In this document: in pieces, positions 55,795-64,000 of the stretch
How positions within the stretch are numbered: position 1 is the stretch's first letter
Layout: every line of letters starts with the position of its first letter
Source of the DNA: CAVYUC01 sp963783085
Lineage (GTDB): Bacteria > Bacteroidota > Bacteroidia > Bacteroidales > Prolixibacteraceae
NCBI GenBank assembly: GCA_963783085.1
Contig: CAWAMJ010000014.1
Span: 1 to 64,000 of the forward strand
Length of the DNA: 64,000 nt
Direction of reading: 5' to 3'
Made by a program: the position numbers and the translations under genes
Notes under the pieces: generated by a model
What the model saw: only the letters and a program-made list of their open reading frames with translations
What the model was told of the DNA's origin: nothing
Database searches by the model: none

Positions 55795-56556
55795 TTAATT
55801 TTCCCGTTCATCCTCTGTTTCAACTTCTACATTTTTCTTTCCATTTTCTTTCTTTTCTTTAATTCTAACCACTTTCCCGTTTTTTTCCGGAACCCGGATA
55901 TTTTCATCGTTGTTCACTTCGAACGGAGGATGCATTCCGCGGCCGCCGATGATGATTTCTTCCCGTTGCCCTTCCCCGTTTTCTTCGGATTTATCTCTGA
56001 TGATGATAATCTTTTCCCGATCGCCGCTCAGGTCTTTCTTTTTGAATGAAATGATTCCCGGATCGCTCAGGTCAATTACATTGGCATCTTTTTCAAAATG
56101 AAAGATGCGCGGAACATGCGGCGGCATTGGCGGAAGCGGAGGATGCGGAATCCCCGGCAATTCATCGCCAGGTATTTTGATGCGGATATTTTTTGTGGAA
56201 TCACCTTTTGATCTAAATTCATATATCATCGGCATTCCATGTTTTAAATGTTTCATTACGAATACATTTTCGCTGTCAGCGTTAAAATCGAAATCAAAAT
56301 TGAAATCCTCATCAGAAAGCCATTTCAGCTTGTTCAGGCCGTCAATTGTGTCGCCGTTCCATACAAAAAAATCGCGGTCAGTTAAAACTGTATCGAGCCG
56401 GGTTACATTCCCGTCACCGTCCACCTTTACTAAATTAACATGCTTTTTTTTCTTTTTCATGCGAGGAGGATCCTGTTGATTTTCAATCGTCGAAAACGAT
56501 GTAAGAATAAGGATTGTTCCTGTCAAAATTCCGGTGGTAAAAAAAATTCGTTTCAT
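55795..56556 (-). CDS. Hypothetical exported protein divergent from a two-component system
   Basis: The ATG at 56556 starts a signal peptide (MKRIFFTTGILTGTILILTS). The mature protein is very charged, with a proline-rich stretch (GIPHPPLPPMPPHVP) and a Glu/Lys-rich end. The in-frame ATG 54 bp upstream would place the signal inside the protein. No family is recognised. The gene is divergent from the histidine kinase at 56698 and may be its target. Confidence 0.65.
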   Translation of the reverse strand: MKRIFFTTGILTGTILILTSFSTIENQQDPPRMKKKKKHVNLVKVDGDGNVTRLDTVLTDRDFFVWNGDTIDGLNKLKWLSDEDFNFDFDFNADSENVFVMKHLKHGMPMIYEFRSKGDSTKNIRIKIPGDELPGIPHPPLPPMPPHVPRIFHFEKDANVIDLSDPGIISFKKKDLSGDREKIIIIRDKSEENGEGQREEIIIGGRGMHPPFEVNNDENIRVPEKNGKVVRIKEKKENGKKNVEVETEDEREN

Positions 56557-56697
56557 AATTATCTGTTTTAAATGAATCTCAAACCCGAAACAAATATAGC
56601 TTATACTCACTGCTACAATGGGTTAACACCTGGTTAAATTCTGTTAAGGAAAAGTTAAAACTGAAAAACGGTAATCCTAATTCTCTATATTTGAATT

Positions 56698-58395
56698 GTG
56701 AACAAAAAAATCATATCCATATTAATTGTTCTGATGGGAATTTCCATTCTCGGGATTGTTGTCGTTCAACTGGTTTGGATGAACAATGCCATTCGGGTGA
56801 AAAATGAATTGTTTAGCCGGAGCGTGAATGAGGCAATGAACAACACGGTGGAGAAACTCGAAGATATCCACAATTTCGGTGTGCTCAACCAAATGGTTTT
56901 CGATGATTCGTTACATTGGAAAGCACCTGCAATGCCGCCGCTTCCAAATGGGCCACAACATTTTCATCCGCCAAAAAATCCGCCGAAACCGGTTCGAATC
57001 ATTCGCGAAATCAGCCCCGGAAAAGGCAAATCGAAAATTGAAATCAAAATTGATACTTCGGTAAACAATGGTCAGGCATATACATACAATTATTCCGATG
57101 AAAAAGATGAAGATTCCGGACAGATTGTAATAAATGGAAACAGTAGCCAAAACCAGATTTTTGTTGTGAAAGACGATACAATAATTACCGACGTTGATTC
57201 GCTCTATTCGGCGGGGCTAATTAAAATCGATTCGCTGCTCACGAATCTCGATACGTTTCAGGTATTTCAGCCCAACATTTCGAAAAGGGCGAAAATAAAA
57301 GCCGGAAACCTTAAACGGATGGCCAGCCAGGTGGTTACCGAAATTGGTTTGTGGGATGTTCAGGAAGTTGATAAAAACCTCATTCGCAGTGTATTGTCCA
57401 AAGAACTGCAAAACCGGAACATTCCCATCGATTTTGAATTCGGAATTATCCGCGACAGCACCATCGATTTGGAGCCGGGAGCTACCGATTCGTTAAAATT
57501 GGCTGCCACAAATTATCAGGTTGAGCTTTATCCGAACAATATTTTTCAGAAAAACATCAAACTGGCAGTATTTTTTCCAAACCGCCAGGGTTTCGTGTAT
57601 CGTTCGCTGAACTGGTTGCTCATGGCATCTTTTCTTTTTTCACTGTTTATTCTTGTTACTTTTTCGCTGAGTATTTTTTACATTCTCAGGCAGAAAAAAA
57701 TAGCGGAAATAAAATCTGATTTCATTAATAATATGACGCATGAATTTAAAACTCCAATTGCCACAATTTCGGTGGCTGCCGATTCAATTACAAATGAAAA
57801 GGTGGTGCATGATCCGGAGCGAATTAAATATTTTGCGGGAATGATAAAAAAGGAAAATGCACGGATGAACCTGCAGGTGGAAGATATTCTGACAATCGCG
57901 CGCCTCGACCGGAAAGAGTTTGAATTCTACTGGGAAAAAACCAACGTTCATGAATTAATTGAAGATGCCGTACAGGGAATTGCGCTTCAGGTTGAAAAAC
58001 GGGAAGGGAATATCGATTTGGAACTGAAAGCGCAAAATTCAGTTGTAACCACCGACAAAAAACATTGCACCAATTTGATTTACAACCTGCTTGATAACGC
58101 GCTGAAATATTCGGATGCAGCGCCGCAAATAAAAATTACAACAATCAACAAAGCAAAAGGAATATTAATTTCGGTGGAAGACAATGGAATTGGCATGACG
58201 AAAAACGTTCAGAATAAAATTTTTGAAAAGTTCTACCGTCAAACCAGCGGGAATGTTCATAATGTAAAGGGTTTCGGACTGGGATTAAGTTATGTAAAAG
58301 CCGTGCTCGATGCCAATCGGGGAACAATTGGCGTACACAGTGAGGCCGGCGTGGGAAGTAAATTTGATGTATTTTTACCTTATGTGAGGGAATAA
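56698..58395 (+). CDS. Two-component sensor histidine kinase
   Basis: The 565-residue kinase starts at a GTG. It has an N-terminal membrane helix (LIVLMGISILGIVVVQLVW), a periplasmic sensing part with a proline-rich segment, a second membrane segment (MASFLFSLFILVTFSLSIF), HisKA (NNMTHEFKTPIATIS) and HATPase_c (NLLDNALKYS, EDNGIGMTK, GFGLGLSY). The response regulator follows after 10 bp. Confidence 0.92.
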   Translation: MNKKIISILIVLMGISILGIVVVQLVWMNNAIRVKNELFSRSVNEAMNNTVEKLEDIHNFGVLNQMVFDDSLHWKAPAMPPLPNGPQHFHPPKNPPKPVRIIREISPGKGKSKIEIKIDTSVNNGQAYTYNYSDEKDEDSGQIVINGNSSQNQIFVVKDDTIITDVDSLYSAGLIKIDSLLTNLDTFQVFQPNISKRAKIKAGNLKRMASQVVTEIGLWDVQEVDKNLIRSVLSKELQNRNIPIDFEFGIIRDSTIDLEPGATDSLKLAATNYQVELYPNNIFQKNIKLAVFFPNRQGFVYRSLNWLLMASFLFSLFILVTFSLSIFYILRQKKIAEIKSDFINNMTHEFKTPIATISVAADSITNEKVVHDPERIKYFAGMIKKENARMNLQVEDILTIARLDRKEFEFYWEKTNVHELIEDAVQGIALQVEKREGNIDLELKAQNSVVTTDKKHCTNLIYNLLDNALKYSDAAPQIKITTINKAKGILISVEDNGIGMTKNVQNKIFEKFYRQTSGNVHNVKGFGLGLSYVKAVLDANRGTIGVHSEAGVGSKFDVFLPYVRE

Positions 58396-58405
58396 GTTTT
58401 GAAAT

Positions 58406-59126
58406 ATGAGTGCAAATCAACATATTTTTTTGGTGGAAGATGACCTGAGTTTTGGTTCAGTATTAAAATCTTACCTCGAACTGAACGATTATGAAGTTAC
58501 GTGGGTCGATGACGGGAAATACGCGATGGAACGGTTCAGAAACGGCAGCTTTCAAATTTGTATTTTGGATGTTATGCTGCCCAACATCGACGGATTTACC
58601 ATTGGCGCTGATATCCGGAAAATCAACGAAAATATCCCGATGATTTTTCTAACCGCCAAAACATTGAAAGAAGATATTTTGAAAGGCTACAATCTCGGCG
58701 CCGACGATTACGTTACCAAACCATTCGACACCGAAGTACTGCTGTGTAAAATCCAGGCAGTTATCAAGCGGCAGTCGGTTCAGCCGGTTACACAAGAGGT
58801 TGTTTTTACCGTCGGCGCGTTCACGTTTGATTCAAAACTACGGCAAATTGTTTTCGAAGGTAAAAAACAAAAGCTGTCGCCTAAAGAATCAGATTTGCTG
58901 AAGTTGCTATGCCAGAACAAAAATGAACTGTCTGCCGCGTGAAACTGCGCTTCGAAAAATCTGGGGCGAAGATGGCTACTTTACCGCCCGCAGCATGGAT
59001 GTTTTTATTACAAAACTCAGAAAATATCTGGCTGCCGATCCGAACATCGAAATTCAAAATATTCATGGAAGCGGCTTTCTGCTGGAAGCCCCATCCCAAC
59101 ATTCCCTGAAAGGCAAGGAGGAATAA
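58406..59126 (+). CDS. OmpR-type response regulator (frameshifted)
   Basis: The receiver domain (VEDDLSFGSVLKSYLELNDY, phospho-Asp in ILDVMLPNIDG, Lys in VTKPFD) is followed by a winged-helix DNA-binding domain. The frame breaks at about 58931 (an extra T in CTGTCTG). The continuation reads LPRETALRKIWGEDGYFTAR and ends at 59126. Deleting the base gives a normal ~239-residue OmpR-type regulator. It pairs with the kinase just upstream. Confidence 0.85.
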
Positions 59127-59170
59127 AACTGCCTGTTTCCTGCTTCATTTTTTATTTATTCTGATTTTGA

Positions 59171-59178
59171 TAACTTTA
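59171..59178 (+). promoter_or_regulatory. -7 box of the SDR gene
   Basis: TAACTTTA lies 14 bp before the ATG at 59193, so the leader would be only about 10 nt. It fits the TAnnTTTG consensus with one mismatch. Confidence 0.5.
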
Positions 59179-59192
59179 GACAAATTCAAAAA

Positions 59193-59906
59193 ATGACTAC
59201 AAAGAAAAAAGTAGCCGTTGTTACCGGCGCATCAAAAGGAATTGGGAAAGCTGTTGCCATTGGTTTGGCGCGCTCGGGATATGAAACCGTTTTAATTGCG
59301 CGCGATAAAAAAGCGCTGGATGAAGCAGCTCTCGAAATCAAACAAATTTCCGGTTCCCGCCCGGTGAGTTTTAAACTGGACATCACTCATACTGAATCCA
59401 TAAAAACCGCTGTCAGCCAAATTGTTGATGAGTTAAAAACCATTGATGTGCTGGTGAATAATGCAGGAATGCACTTCAAAGGTTCCCTCTCGGTTTCCGA
59501 AGAAAACTTCCGGAAAATGCTCGATACGAATCTCACAGCGCAATTTGTTTTTCTGCAGGAAGTGGTGCCGGTAATGAAAAAACAGTGTTCGGGTTATATT
59601 TTTAACATTGCGTCCCGCGCAGGTAAAATTGGTTTTACAGAAGGTGGCGCTTACGCGGCTTCCAAATTTGGGCTGGTTGGATTAAATGAATCGCTTTATC
59701 GCGAATTAACTCCGCAGGGAATAAAAGTTACGGCGCTTTGTCCGGCGTGGGTAAACACAACAATGGCGTTCGAAGCCGGCGTTCAGGCGCAACCGGACGA
59801 AATCATTCAGCCCGACGATATTTTCAAGACCATTCAGTGGCTGCTCAACCTTTCCGGAGGCGCCTGTGTAAAAGATGTGGTAATTGCCACACCCGTAAGC
59901 GTGTGA
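59193..59906 (+). CDS. Short-chain dehydrogenase/reductase
   Basis: The 237-residue SDR has the NAD(P) motif TGASKGIGKA, the NNAGMH segment and the catalytic Ser, Tyr and Lys (NIASRAGKIGF, YAASKFG). The substrate is not predictable from sequence. It may belong to sugar or fatty-acid metabolism, and is not clearly FabG. Confidence 0.85.
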   Translation: MTTKKKVAVVTGASKGIGKAVAIGLARSGYETVLIARDKKALDEAALEIKQISGSRPVSFKLDITHTESIKTAVSQIVDELKTIDVLVNNAGMHFKGSLSVSEENFRKMLDTNLTAQFVFLQEVVPVMKKQCSGYIFNIASRAGKIGFTEGGAYAASKFGLVGLNESLYRELTPQGIKVTALCPAWVNTTMAFEAGVQAQPDEIIQPDDIFKTIQWLLNLSGGACVKDVVIATPVSV

Positions 59907-59924
59907 TAATATTGGTAATCTTCT

Positions 59925-59932
59925 TATCTTTG
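59925..59932 (+). promoter_or_regulatory. -7 box of the antitoxin gene
   Basis: A perfect TATCTTTG sits 18 bp before the ATG at 59951, giving a very short leader. TTGG lies just upstream. Confidence 0.55.
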
Positions 59933-59950
59933 AAAAAAACAGTTAATGTG

Positions 59951-60175
59951 ATGAAGATTTTCAGATTCAAAACAAAAATACCGCGAAACAGAATGGTCGA
60001 AATTCCGGAGTCGGCGCATCTTGTAAATAAAAATGTAGAAGTAATCGTACTTTCCGACGTTAAAGATAATATGAAATCATCTGCAAAGAAATTTGTTGAT
60101 AACTGGGCTGGATTCATGAAAAATTTCGACCCCGATAGTCTGAAAAGCGATTATCTTTCAGAAAAATACAAATGA
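59951..60175 (+). CDS. Antitoxin of a PIN-type toxin-antitoxin pair
   Basis: The 74-residue protein begins MKIFRFKTKIPRNRMVEIPE, a beta-rich AbrB/DUF2281-like antitoxin start, then a helical C-terminus (KKFVDNWAGFMKNFDPDSL). Its TGA stop overlaps the ATG of the next gene (4 bp), the classic toxin-antitoxin arrangement. Confidence 0.7.
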   Translation: MKIFRFKTKIPRNRMVEIPESAHLVNKNVEVIVLSDVKDNMKSSAKKFVDNWAGFMKNFDPDSLKSDYLSEKYK

Positions 60176-60420
60176 TAAAAACAGCAATTCGTTTTTTGAC
60201 AAATCTTATCGATGTTGTCGAAATTCTGGGGGTTGATAAAAAAATAGTATTGCTGTCATTGAATTCCATATTTCCTGATTTTGAAGACGCCATACAATCC
60301 AACGCAGCAGAAACAAATGGATTAGATGTTATTGTAACCAGGAATATCAAAGATTTTTTAACCTCAGGATTAAAGGTTCAAACGCCTGAGCAATTTCTGG
60401 AAGAAATAGAAAATTTCTGA
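60172..60420 (+). pseudogene. N-terminally truncated PIN-domain toxin
   Basis: The 82-residue frame matches the C-terminal half of PIN toxins: FPDFEDAIQSNAAETNGLDV, then VTRNIKDF and a TPEQFLEEI end. PIN proteins are usually about 130-140 residues and need an N-terminal Asp (LDTNV-type), which is absent here. The start codon still overlaps the antitoxin stop, so about 55 codons were lost in frame after the start. The nuclease is almost certainly inactive. Confidence 0.7.
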
Positions 60421-60438
60421 TAATTTAAAACCAAAATT

Positions 60439-61350
60439 ATGAAATCACGTCGCAACTTTTTAAAAACCCTGGCAGCGGCTCCAGTGGCAGCAGGATTGGG
60501 AACAATGCCTTTTTTTTCGGACAGCGAAAAAGTGATGAAACCATTTTCGCACAAATTCAAAATCAGTTTGAATGTGTACTCGTTTAACCAGCCGCTGCGG
60601 GATGAAAAAATCGATTTGTTTGATGTGCTTGATTTCTGCGCCAAATATAATTTCGATGCCATCGACCCAACCGGTTATTATTTCCCTGGATATCCCGAAG
60701 TGCCTTCTGATGAATTTATCCGGAAATTTAAACGGCAGGCATTTTTGCTTGGTCTTGATATTAGCGGAACCGGAGTAAGAAACGACTTTGCGAATCCGGA
60801 TGAAGCCAGCCGGAAAGCGGATATTAAAATGATTGAAGAGTGGATAATTGCAGCTGCAAAACTTGGCATTCCGAACATTAGAATTTTTGCAGGAACAAAT
60901 CCGCATGAAGGTTACTCCCGCGACCAGGTATTTGAATGGATGGCAGAAGATGTAAAAACCTGCTGCGAAATCGGAGAAAAATACGGCGTAATAGTGGCCA
61001 TTCAGAATCATAACGATTTCATTAAAACTGCCGCAGATGTAAACCGGATTTTTGAAATGGTAGATTCGGAATGGCTCGGTTTGAACCTCGATGTTGGCAG
61101 CTACCGGCAACACGATCCGTACGAAGAAATCAAGAAAAACATTGATAAGGCAGTCACCTGGCAAATTAAGGAAAATGTGTGGATTGACGGAAAAGAAGTA
61201 CCTACCGACTTCGTAAAACTGTTCAGAATTATAAAAGATGCAGGATACCGTGGCTACCTGCCGCTGGAAACGCTTGGCGAAGGCGATCCGTACGATAAAG
61301 TTCCTGTTTTGCTTGAAAATGTAAGAAGCGCTTTAAAGCAGGTTCTGTAA
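60439..61350 (+). CDS. Tat-exported sugar phosphate isomerase/epimerase-like protein
   Basis: The 303-residue protein has a twin-arginine signal (SRRNFLKTLAAAPVAAGLG) and an AP-endonuclease-2-type TIM barrel. Motifs are IRIFAGTNP, VAIQNHNDF, LDVGSYRQHDP and LPLETLGEGDP, which give the metal ligands. It should isomerise or epimerise a sugar. The DlgD-like gene follows. Confidence 0.85.
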   Translation: MKSRRNFLKTLAAAPVAAGLGTMPFFSDSEKVMKPFSHKFKISLNVYSFNQPLRDEKIDLFDVLDFCAKYNFDAIDPTGYYFPGYPEVPSDEFIRKFKRQAFLLGLDISGTGVRNDFANPDEASRKADIKMIEEWIIAAAKLGIPNIRIFAGTNPHEGYSRDQVFEWMAEDVKTCCEIGEKYGVIVAIQNHNDFIKTAADVNRIFEMVDSEWLGLNLDVGSYRQHDPYEEIKKNIDKAVTWQIKENVWIDGKEVPTDFVKLFRIIKDAGYRGYLPLETLGEGDPYDKVPVLLENVRSALKQVL

Positions 61351-61406
61351 ATTACTTGATTTACAGAAAAAAGAAGTAAAAAAAACGAATATGAAGATTA
61401 TTTAGC

Positions 61407-62414
61407 ATGGATTCAATAAAAATACCTTTTGCCGAAATGAAATCCGAATTTAACAGGATTTTACTGAAACATAATTTCACAAAAGAAAAAGCAGAAAAAT
61501 GCGCTGAAATTTTTGCTGTTAACAGCCTTGAAGGTGTTTATTCACATGGCGTAAATCGTTTTCCACGATTCGTACAATACCTGCGAAAGGGATATGTAAT
61601 TCCGGATGCGGAGCCGGAAAAAATCAACAGTTTGGGAGCGCTGGAACAATGGAATGGAAATCTTGGCCCGGGGCCGTTAAACGCTGAATTCTGCACCAAC
61701 CGCGCTATCGAACTTGCAGAAGAGTTTGGAATTGGCTGCGTTGCCATTGCAAACACCAACCATTGGATGCGCGCCGGAAGATACGGATGGGAGGCGGCAA
61801 AAAAAGGGTTTGCGTTTATTGCCTGGACAAATGCCGAAGCCAACACACCAGCCTGGGGCGCCCGGGAAAGCCGCCTGGGAAACAACCCAATGGTTTTCGG
61901 CGTGCCTTTTAAAAATGAGGCAATTGTTTTTGATTTTGCCATGACGCAATTTTCCTACGGAAAAATGGAAGCCGTGAAAATGGAAGGTTTACAGCTCCCC
62001 TATCCCGGCGGTTTCAATAAAAAAGGCGAACTCACTACCGACCCGGGCGAAATTCTGGAATCGTGGTTGCCGCTCCCCATTGGTTACTGGAAAGGCGCCG
62101 GGCTGGCGCTGATGCTCGATGTTTTCGCAACCATTTTATCGGGTGGCCTTTCAACCCGTGAGCTAAGTTTAAACGAGGCTGAATATGGAACCTCGCAGGT
62201 TTTTATTGCAATGAATTTGCAAAAACTGCACAATTTTCCGGCAATTGAAAACACACTGAACCAAATCATCAGCGATTTTAAACAATCGGCGCCCATTACC
62301 GAAAAACATAAAATCAGGTATCCCGGTGAGCGGGTGGTGCAGGTTCGGGCTGAAAACCTCAAAAACGGAATTCCGGTAAATATAACAGTATGGAATGACA
62401 TTCAGGGATTATAA
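61407..62414 (+). CDS. dlgD: DlgD-like 3-dehydro-L-gulonate dehydrogenase (LDH2 family)
   Basis: The 335-residue protein belongs to the malate/L-lactate dehydrogenase (LDH2) family, with the catalytic histidine in YSHGVNRFPRF, the ANTNHWMRAGRYG segment and the AMTQFSYGKMEA block. It closely resembles DlgD, which reduces 2,3-diketo-L-gulonate. With the isomerase it would process L-gulonate-type sugar acids. Confidence 0.85.
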   Translation: MDSIKIPFAEMKSEFNRILLKHNFTKEKAEKCAEIFAVNSLEGVYSHGVNRFPRFVQYLRKGYVIPDAEPEKINSLGALEQWNGNLGPGPLNAEFCTNRAIELAEEFGIGCVAIANTNHWMRAGRYGWEAAKKGFAFIAWTNAEANTPAWGARESRLGNNPMVFGVPFKNEAIVFDFAMTQFSYGKMEAVKMEGLQLPYPGGFNKKGELTTDPGEILESWLPLPIGYWKGAGLALMLDVFATILSGGLSTRELSLNEAEYGTSQVFIAMNLQKLHNFPAIENTLNQIISDFKQSAPITEKHKIRYPGERVVQVRAENLKNGIPVNITVWNDIQGL

Positions 62415-62475
62415 CAACACATCCTTTCCAGCTCAATAACAAACTGTTCTTCTGACGCATAAGCGTAATTTTTCT

Positions 62476-62482
62476 TAACTTG
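62476..62482 (+). promoter_or_regulatory. Possible -7 box of the VIT-domain gene
   Basis: TAACTTG lies 39 bp before the ATG at 62522 and would give a leader of about 33 nt. Confidence 0.4.
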
Positions 62483-62521
62483 CCTTCATGATTTCAACTA
62501 ACTCATTTAAATCCTGATGTC

Positions 62522-64000
62522 ATGAAAAAATCAATAATTACGGCCATCCTCTTATTCGGGGGATGCGCTGTTTATTCTCAATCATTACGAATTCTCGACC
62601 CACAAAACTGGAGAAGCGGCCAGGGAACAATCGAAGAAACCAAAATTACTTATGAACCACAAGGTTTGTTTATGAAAGTGAATTGGGAAATTACTTTTTC
62701 AGCCCGCGGCCTCGACTTTTTCGCAGCAAAAGATACCGTGGAAGTAGAATATTATTTCAACCTGCCCAAAGAAGCCGTGGTCACAGATTCGTGGTTGTGG
62801 TTTGGCGATTCGATTTTGAAAGCCAGAATTATGGACCGCTGGTCGGCCAGCCAGATTTACGAAAATATTGTTAAACGCCGTCGCGATCCGTCGGTGCTTT
62901 ATAAAAACGGAAATCAGAACTACGAACTTCGAATTTTCCCAATGGCGGCAAAGGAAAGCAGAAAAGTAAAAATTACTTTTTTGGCGCCGGCCCACTGGAA
63001 CATAAAAACCGTTTCCACTGATTTTCCTGCTGAAAATCTGAAAGTTTCGAAATATGAAACAGGGAAAACCGAGGTTTTTGCACGGTTAAAAACCGGTTGG
63101 ACAAATCCGGCAGTTACCGGCGACAGCGGCGTTGTTCCGTTAAATCCGGTAAATGAGGATGAAAAGGGCAACACACACTTTATAAGTTTCGACGCAAACC
63201 AATCTTCAAACCTTCAAAAATTTTCAGTTAATTCGCCTTTGCAGCATGGTCCTTTTTTAAGCGTTTTTGAAAACGGCGGGGAAAAATATTATCAGCTGGC
63301 GCTGTTGCCGTTGGAAAACATGAACCTGCGCCAATCTCAGAAAATCCTGTTTCTTTTTGACTATCAAAAAGATAACAGCCAGATTTCACCAACCGAACTG
63401 TTGAACGAGTTTTCGCAGCTGATTACAAATTTGTTCACGGAAAAAGATTCGTTCAATATTTTGTACTACGATTTTGAATTGCAGCAGGCCGGAGAAAACT
63501 GGATTCCGGGCGATTCCGCTTCAATTGCTGAAACAATAAACAAGCTGGGTGAAAATCCATTTGTAAGTTACAGCAATCTGGCAACTCTTTTGGCATCGGG
63601 AATAGAGAGGGCAAAAACAGAAGAAAATACAAAGATTTTTCTTATCGCAAATACCGATAAAATTGATGATATTGAATCAGCAAATCAACTAATTGAAGAT
63701 TTACTGAAACTCGCAGATCCGCAGGTGCCGGTTTTTATTGCCGATTTTCAGACAAACAATTTTCACAGTTACGGAGGGGGAAATAACTGGTACCTCGGAA
63801 ATGAATATTTTTACAGAAACCTTGCAAAATTAACCGGCGGCGATTATTGTAACACCAGAGAAAACAATTCGTTTGCAACATGTTTCAACACGATATACCA
63901 GTCGGTTGTCAGCGAAAACGGAATGATTGACATTCACACCACGCTTGAAAACGGATTCTGCTACAGCCGTTTCAATCCTGGCCAGCAAAATGTGTTTTCA
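62522..64000 (+). CDS. Secreted VIT-domain protein, cut by the window end
   Basis: At least 493 residues are present and the frame is open at the end. A signal peptide (MKKSIITAILLFGGCAVYSQ) is followed by a VIT domain, recognisable by DRWSASQIYENIVKRRRDPS and NYELRIFPMAAKESRKVKIT. A region like a von Willebrand A-type fold follows (KILFLFDYQKDN, FLIANTDK). VIT proteins are extracellular and bind partners or surfaces. Confidence 0.82.
   Translation, partial: MKKSIITAILLFGGCAVYSQSLRILDPQNWRSGQGTIEETKITYEPQGLFMKVNWEITFSARGLDFFAAKDTVEVEYYFNLPKEAVVTDSWLWFGDSILKARIMDRWSASQIYENIVKRRRDPSVLYKNGNQNYELRIFPMAAKESRKVKITFLAPAHWNIKTVSTDFPAENLKVSKYETGKTEVFARLKTGWTNPAVTGDSGVVPLNPVNEDEKGNTHFISFDANQSSNLQKFSVNSPLQHGPFLSVFENGGEKYYQLALLPLENMNLRQSQKILFLFDYQKDNSQISPTELLNEFSQLITNLFTEKDSFNILYYDFELQQAGENWIPGDSASIAETINKLGENPFVSYSNLATLLASGIERAKTEENTKIFLIANTDKIDDIESANQLIEDLLKLADPQVPVFIADFQTNNFHSYGGGNNWYLGNEYFYRNLAKLTGGDYCNTRENNSFATCFNTIYQSVVSENGMIDIHTTLENGFCYSRFNPGQQNVFS

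Overview
The window looks like a chromosomal segment of a Bacteroidota bacterium, probably a polysaccharide-degrading member of the Marinilabiliales/Prolixibacteraceae type. The evidence is the TAnnTTTG -7 promoter boxes, the gene families present (LytTR regulators, YesM-type kinases, Tat-exported Gfo/Idh/MocA proteins, GH43/GH67/GH130, RES-Xre, DUF4395, lmo0937-like and Thivi_2564-like mini membrane proteins) and the AT-rich intergenic DNA with palindromic repeats. The lineage below phylum is an inference. I saw no tRNA, rRNA, CRISPR array or insertion sequence.

Region 1 (1-22.6 kb) is a stress/envelope gene cluster organised by one repeated regulatory sequence. A 38-bp element occurs nine times. 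It has two direct half-sites 21 bp apart, and in most copies a TAnnTTTG box follows at a fixed distance of about 22 bp. Each copy lies at the head of a transcription unit. The units encode a B12-type radical SAM protein, a cupin with two small proteins, an lmo0937-like peptide/CsbD-like/SPFH/eRF1-like/PIG-L operon, a lipoprotein, a mini membrane protein with a CheB-CheR-PAS protein and a solo PAS protein, an MCE/Mla lipid-transport operon followed by an Omp85-like protein, YtxH with an AI-2E-type permease, and a Thivi_2564-like peptide with a hybrid histidine kinase. The first gene of the cluster encodes an AraC-type regulator with an N-terminal CxxC metal-binding-like domain and is the best local candidate for the regulator.

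Region 2 (22.6-39 kb) is more ordinary. It holds a condensation-like acyltransferase with a zinc-ribbon membrane protein, an AraC regulator with a membrane protein, a GH130 phosphorylase/CPBP operon, tsaE, alanine dehydrogenase, a membrane LytTR regulator, an intact second radical SAM paralogue, a type I pullulanase and an MprF-like protein.

Region 3 (39-64 kb) mixes carbohydrate and sugar-acid metabolism with signalling: GH67 alpha-glucuronidase, a bicupin, two Gfo/Idh/MocA proteins, GH43, a sugar-phosphate isomerase-like protein, a DlgD-like dehydrogenase and an SDR. It also has DUF4395/OsmC, two peroxiredoxins, a LytS/LytR-type two-component pair split by a RES-Xre toxin-antitoxin module flanked by near-identical palindromic repeats, an OmpR-type two-component pair and an antitoxin next to an N-terminally truncated PIN toxin. 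The last gene (VIT domain) runs off the window.

At least five otherwise conserved genes are interrupted by single-base indels, many in short homopolymers. These may be assembly errors rather than true pseudogenes.
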